A DNA stretch of 64,000 nucleotides from Andeanibacterium sp036384795. GTDB lineage: Bacteria > Pseudomonadota > Alphaproteobacteria > Sphingomonadales > Sphingomonadaceae. Under the pieces are notes generated by a model that was given only the letters and a program-made list of their open reading frames with translations, made no database searches and was not told where the DNA came from. How positions within the stretch are numbered: the first letter of the stretch is position 1; each line of letters opens with the position of its first letter. The position numbers were made by a program, and so were the translations under genes. This document shows positions 60,998 to 64,000 of the stretch, one piece after another. The stretch is from positions 1 through 64,000 of the forward strand of contig DASVLP010000033.1 in assembly GCA_036384795.1 (NCBI GenBank), in the 5' to 3' direction.

Positions 60998-62149
60998 ATG
61001 AGCGCACCCTCCCCCGCCCCTCGCTTCGCCGCGGTGATCGTCGCCGCCGGGAAGGGCCTCCGCGCGGGTCAGGCGATTCCCAAGCAATTCGCGTCCTGGC
61101 GGGGCAAGCCGCTGCTGCGGCACTCGGTAGAGGCCCTGGCCGCGGCCGGGGCGGCGCCGATCATCGTGGCGATTCCCCAAGGCGGCCAAGCGGCGGCGCG
61201 AGCGGCGTTGGCCGGGATCGACCGAGTCATGTTGGTGACCGGCGGCGCGACCCGCCAGCAGTCGGTCCACACGGCGCTCGAGGCGCTGGAGCCGTATGGG
61301 CCGTCGGTGGTTCTGATCCACGACGCGGCGCGACCGGGCGTACCGCCTGCGGTGGTCGAACGGCTATTGCAAGCGCTCGACAGCCACACCGCGGCTATTC
61401 CGGTGCTGCCGGTGGTCGACAGCCTTGCCCGCGCCGACGGCGAACAAATGGCCGGCAGCGCACCGCGCGAGGCGCTTCGGCGGGTACAGACCCCCCAGGC
61501 CTTCCGCTTCGCTGCGATCGTTGCGGCCCATCGCGCCTGGCAAGGCGAAATGTCCGCCGGAGACGATGCTCAGGTCGCCCATGCTGCCGGGCTGGACGTC
61601 GCGTTCGTCGAGGGCGACGAAGCCTTGCGCAAGCTGACGTTCGCGGCCGATTTCGCGGACGAACGCCCCGCCCTACGGGTCGGCACCGGATACGATGTCC
61701 ATCGTTTAGCCGAAGGCGAGGAGCTGTGGCTCGGCGGCGTGCGCATCGAGCACGACAAGGGCTTGTCCGGCCACAGCGATGCGGATGTCGCGATCCACGC
61801 GCTGGTCGACGCGCTGCTCGGCGCGGTGGGCGCCGGCGACATCGGCCTGCATTTTCCGCCGAGCGACCCCCGATGGGCGGGTGCGCCGTCTGCGCGTTTC
61901 CTCGCCCATGCCGTGGCATTGGTGGGCGAGGCAGGCTACCGGATCGGCAACGCTGACGTGACGATCGTCTGCGAAGCTCCGAAAATCGGCCCGTATCGCG
62001 ACGACATGCGCCGGAAACTTGCCGAGTTGATGGGCGTTGATATCGGTTGCGTGAACGTGAAGGCCACCACCACCGAACGGCTCGGCTTTGCCGGACGGGG
62101 TGAGGGAATCGCCGCCCAGGCCGTTGCCACCGTGATCCGCCAGGACTGA
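60998..62149 (+). CDS. ispDF: Bifunctional IspD/IspF enzyme of the MEP isoprenoid pathway
   Basis: 383 residues. IspD domain (1-~225): AAVIVAAGKGLRAGQAIPKQF, DAARPGVP and RRVQTPQAFRF; makes CDP-methylerythritol. IspF domain (~226-383): RVGTGYDVHRLAEGEELWLGGVRI with the zinc Asp/His, SGHSDADVAIHALVDALLGA, GDIGLHFPPSDP and TTTERLGFAGRGEGIAAQA; makes the 2,4-cyclodiphosphate. The fusion skips IspE between them in the pathway and is usual in alphaproteobacteria. Divergent from dusB. Confidence 0.97.
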   Translation: MSAPSPAPRFAAVIVAAGKGLRAGQAIPKQFASWRGKPLLRHSVEALAAAGAAPIIVAIPQGGQAAARAALAGIDRVMLVTGGATRQQSVHTALEALEPYGPSVVLIHDAARPGVPPAVVERLLQALDSHTAAIPVLPVVDSLARADGEQMAGSAPREALRRVQTPQAFRFAAIVAAHRAWQGEMSAGDDAQVAHAAGLDVAFVEGDEALRKLTFAADFADERPALRVGTGYDVHRLAEGEELWLGGVRIEHDKGLSGHSDADVAIHALVDALLGAVGAGDIGLHFPPSDPRWAGAPSARFLAHAVALVGEAGYRIGNADVTIVCEAPKIGPYRDDMRRKLAELMGVDIGCVNVKATTTERLGFAGRGEGIAAQAVATVIRQD

Positions 62150-62150
62150 C

Positions 62151-62684
62151 ATGAACCCAATGAACATCCGCTCGCAGCTTTCCGGTGCCGACGCCAATCT
62201 GCTGCCGAAAGACATCGTCGAAGCCGCCCGGCGGTGCGTCGAGCAGAACATCGTCGCGGGCCGCAAGGTCGCCGTGGCCGAAAGCTGCACCGGCGGGCTG
62301 GTCGCGGCGGCGCTGACCGAGATTGCGGGTTCCTCCGCCGTGCTCGACCGCAGCTTCGTCACATACTCGAACGAGGCCAAGCAGGAACTGCTCGGCGTGC
62401 CGGTCGACATCATCGATGCCTTCGGCGCGGTTTCGATCGCGTGCGTCTACGCGATGGTCCAGGGCGCGCTCGAACGCAGCGACGCCCATGTCGCGGTCGC
62501 GATCAGCGGAATCGCGGGGCCTGAAGGAGGCAGCGAGTTCAAGCCGGTCGGCACCGTGGTGTTCGCCAAGGGCGTGCGCGGGATGGGCGATCCGGTGGCG
62601 GAGGAGAAATTTTTCGGCGATCTCGACCGCGCCGGGGTGCGCCGTCAGGCGACGCTTTGCGCGCTCGAGCTGCTGCTGCCGTAG
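62151..62684 (+). CDS. CinA C-terminal domain protein (nicotinamide-nucleotide amidohydrolase-like, PncC)
   Basis: 177 residues. KVAVAESCTGGLVAAALTEIAGSSAVLDRSFVTYSNEAKQELLGV holds the catalytic Ser and the CTGG block, and AVAISGIAGPEGG follows: the stand-alone amidohydrolase domain that deamidates NMN to NaMN in pyridine nucleotide salvage. The N-terminal CinA domain is absent. It starts one base after ispDF and overlaps the convergent ratA gene by 40 bases. Confidence 0.92.
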   Translation: MNPMNIRSQLSGADANLLPKDIVEAARRCVEQNIVAGRKVAVAESCTGGLVAAALTEIAGSSAVLDRSFVTYSNEAKQELLGVPVDIIDAFGAVSIACVYAMVQGALERSDAHVAVAISGIAGPEGGSEFKPVGTVVFAKGVRGMGDPVAEEKFFGDLDRAGVRRQATLCALELLLP

Positions 62685-63106
62685 AGTTCGGCCGCGCGTT
62701 CCTCGAACGCCGACACCATCTTGCGGAACGCGCGGTCGAAATACTGGCCCGCCAGCGCCTCGAACAGGCGGTTGCGGAAGGTGAACTCCACCCGGAACTC
62801 GACCTCGCAGCCGCCGTCTTCAGCGGGGTGAAACCGCCATTCGTTATCCAGGTCTTTCATCGGCCCGTCGATGTAGTGCACCTTGAGCTCGCTCGGGCGA
62901 TGCTTCTCGACCCGCGAGGTGAACTTCTCGCGCAGCGCCTTGAAACCGACCAGCATCTCCGCGACCATCTCGGTCTCGCTGTCCGAGCGGATGCGGGTGC
63001 CGACCACCCAGGGAAGGAATTCGGGATATCGCGCGACGTCGGCGACGAGGTCGAACATCTGCTCGGCCGTATAGGGCAAGTGCCGGGTTTCTCGGATGCC
63101 GGGCAT
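62645..63106 (-). CDS. RatA/COQ10-like START-domain protein
   Basis: 153 residues of the polyketide cyclase/START-like fold: RHLPYTAEQMFDLVADVARYPEFLPWVVGTRI, LREKFTSRV, DLDNEWRFHP and FEALAGQYFDRAFRKMVSAFEERA. Alphaproteobacterial members resemble mitochondrial Coq10, binding ubiquinone for respiration; the E. coli relative RatA was named as a toxin on 50S subunits. The metabolic role is the more likely here. The start overlaps the lipA stop by one base. Confidence 0.92.
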   Translation of the reverse strand: MPGIRETRHLPYTAEQMFDLVADVARYPEFLPWVVGTRIRSDSETEMVAEMLVGFKALREKFTSRVEKHRPSELKVHYIDGPMKDLDNEWRFHPAEDGGCEVEFRVEFTFRNRLFEALAGQYFDRAFRKMVSAFEERAAELYGSSSSSAQSVA

Positions 63107-64000
63107 CAGCTTTGCTTGGAGAGCCGGGCCTGCCGCGCCGCGCGCATCGCCGCGAAATCGTCACCCGCGTGATAGCTCGATCGGGTCAGCGGGCTCGCCG
63201 CGACCTGGAGGAAGCCCTTCGCCCGCGCGATCGCGCCATACGCCGAAAAAGCCTGCGGAGTGACGAATTCCTCGACTTTCGCATGCTTCGGCGTCGGTTG
63301 GAGATATTGGCCCATGGTGATGAAATCGACCTCGGCGCTGCGCATGTCGTCCATCACCTGATGCACCTCGAGCCGCTGCTCGCCCAGGCCAAGCATGATC
63401 CCGCTCTTGGTGAAAATCAGCGGATCGTGCCCCTTCACTTCCTCCAGCAGCCGCAGCGATGCGTAGTAGCGCGCGCCGGGGCGGATCGTCGGATACAGCC
63501 GCGGCACGGTTTCGAGGTTGTGATTGTAGACGTCCGGCCCCGCGGTGACGATCGCCTCGACCGCGGGCCGCATACGCCCGCGGAAGTCGGGGGTAAGGAT
63601 TTCGATCGTGGTGGCCGGCGTCGTGCGCCGCAACGCCTCGATCACCTTGACGAATTGCCCTGCCCCGCCGTCGGGCAGGTCATCGCGGTCGACCGAGGTG
63701 ACGACGATATGCTCCAGCCCCAGCTTCGCGGCGGCGATCGCGACGTGCTCGGGCTCCAGCGGATCGACTTTGCCCGGCATCCCGGTCTTCACGTTGCAGA
63801 ACGCGCAGGCGCGGGTGCAGGTGTCGCCAAGGATCATCACGGTCGCGTGCTTCTTGGTCCAGCACTCGCCGATGTTCGGGCAGGCCGCTTCCTCGCACAC
63901 GGTGTGCAGATCGAGCTCGCGCATCAGCGCGCGGGTCTGCTGAAAACCGGTGCTGACCGGGGCCTTGACGCGGATCCAGTCGGGCTTGCGCTGGCGCCGT
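63106..64000 (-). CDS. lipA: Lipoyl synthase, 5' end cut by the window
   Basis: About 297 C-terminal codons are present. Two Fe-S sites: the auxiliary CEEAACPNIGEC and the radical SAM motif CTRACAFC. HIVVTSVDRDDLPDGGAGQF, DVYNHNLETVPRLYP and TKSGIMLGLGE are family blocks, and the final Arg-Ser-Ser (LTRSSYHA) serine ligates the auxiliary cluster. Inserts sulfur into octanoyl groups on E2 subunits, linking it functionally to the pdhC lipoyl domain in this window. Confidence 0.97.
   Translation of the reverse strand, partial: RRQRKPDWIRVKAPVSTGFQQTRALMRELDLHTVCEEAACPNIGECWTKKHATVMILGDTCTRACAFCNVKTGMPGKVDPLEPEHVAIAAAKLGLEHIVVTSVDRDDLPDGGAGQFVKVIEALRRTTPATTIEILTPDFRGRMRPAVEAIVTAGPDVYNHNLETVPRLYPTIRPGARYYASLRLLEEVKGHDPLIFTKSGIMLGLGEQRLEVHQVMDDMRSAEVDFITMGQYLQPTPKHAKVEEFVTPQAFSAYGAIARAKGFLQVAASPLTRSSYHAGDDFAAMRAARQARLSKQS

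Overview
The window is a GC-rich chromosomal segment of an alphaproteobacterium, most likely order Sphingomonadales (Sphingomonas, Novosphingobium or Erythrobacter relatives). The support is the gene order dusB-ntrB-ntrC-ntrY-ntrX-hfq-hflX with mazG converging on it, a tandem (double Sm domain) Hfq, an archaeal/eukaryote-like ProRS, fused IspDF, and a split heat-shock locus (hrcA-grpE apart from dnaK-dnaJ). Nearly all of it is core genome, with about 70 protein genes, one tRNA-Ser(UGA) and no gene-free stretch longer than about 250 bases. No prophage, IS element, CRISPR array or multi-gene defence island is visible.

Layout. 1-4.5 kb: parE (cut by the window edge), an LpoA-like lipoprotein divergent from rsmI-yraN, then gshB. 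4.5-8.6 kb: kup followed by a short KdpD-like kinase and a KdpE-like regulator. 8.7-13.9 kb: MFS transporter, SnoaL-like protein, and the leftward genes rph-rdgB-hemW-xerC. 13.9-21.7 kb: hrcA-grpE, then an accessory interval (VapBC-like toxin-antitoxin, isochorismatase-family hydrolase, small lipoprotein, Zn-protease-like protein, PCuAC copper chaperone), then dnaK-dnaJ. 21.7-31.8 kb: tyrosine phosphatase, large patatin-like protein, radA, cvpA, Fe-S scaffold, MHS transporter, alr, phaR and proS. 31.9-40.6 kb: M3 peptidase, rnr, USP, and a pyruvate dehydrogenase remnant operon (E2, thioesterase, DUF559 nuclease, E3). 40.6-51.5 kb: YqgE, radical SAM protein, tRNA-Ser, secreted protein, MltB, RlpA/SPOR, tmk-holB-metG-tatD-MBL, mazG. 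51.6-64 kb: the hflX-hfq-ntrXYCB-dusB operon read leftward, ispDF, cinA C-domain, ratA and lipA (cut by the edge).

Regulation visible in the sequence: an RpoH-type promoter before dnaK with no mismatch to the alphaproteobacterial consensus, a hairpin between dnaK and dnaJ, a GTTC-N7-GTTC LexA-type box before radA, a TGC/GCA-rich operator before phaR, an AT-rich inverted repeat before vapBC, and an AT palindrome before mazG.

The most unusual material is a set of palindromic repeats. They lie between genes (3413, 13853, 36316, 51495), but two related copies have been translated into both interdomain linkers of the PDH E2 subunit, and a Vsr-like DUF559 nuclease gene lies between two other palindromes inside the E2-E3 operon, its protein ends encoded by them. 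That nuclease-plus-palindrome arrangement, reminiscent of REP/RAYT systems, is the best candidate here for an undescribed system. The tandem Hfq and the duplicated tRNA-Ser 3' end also merit attention.
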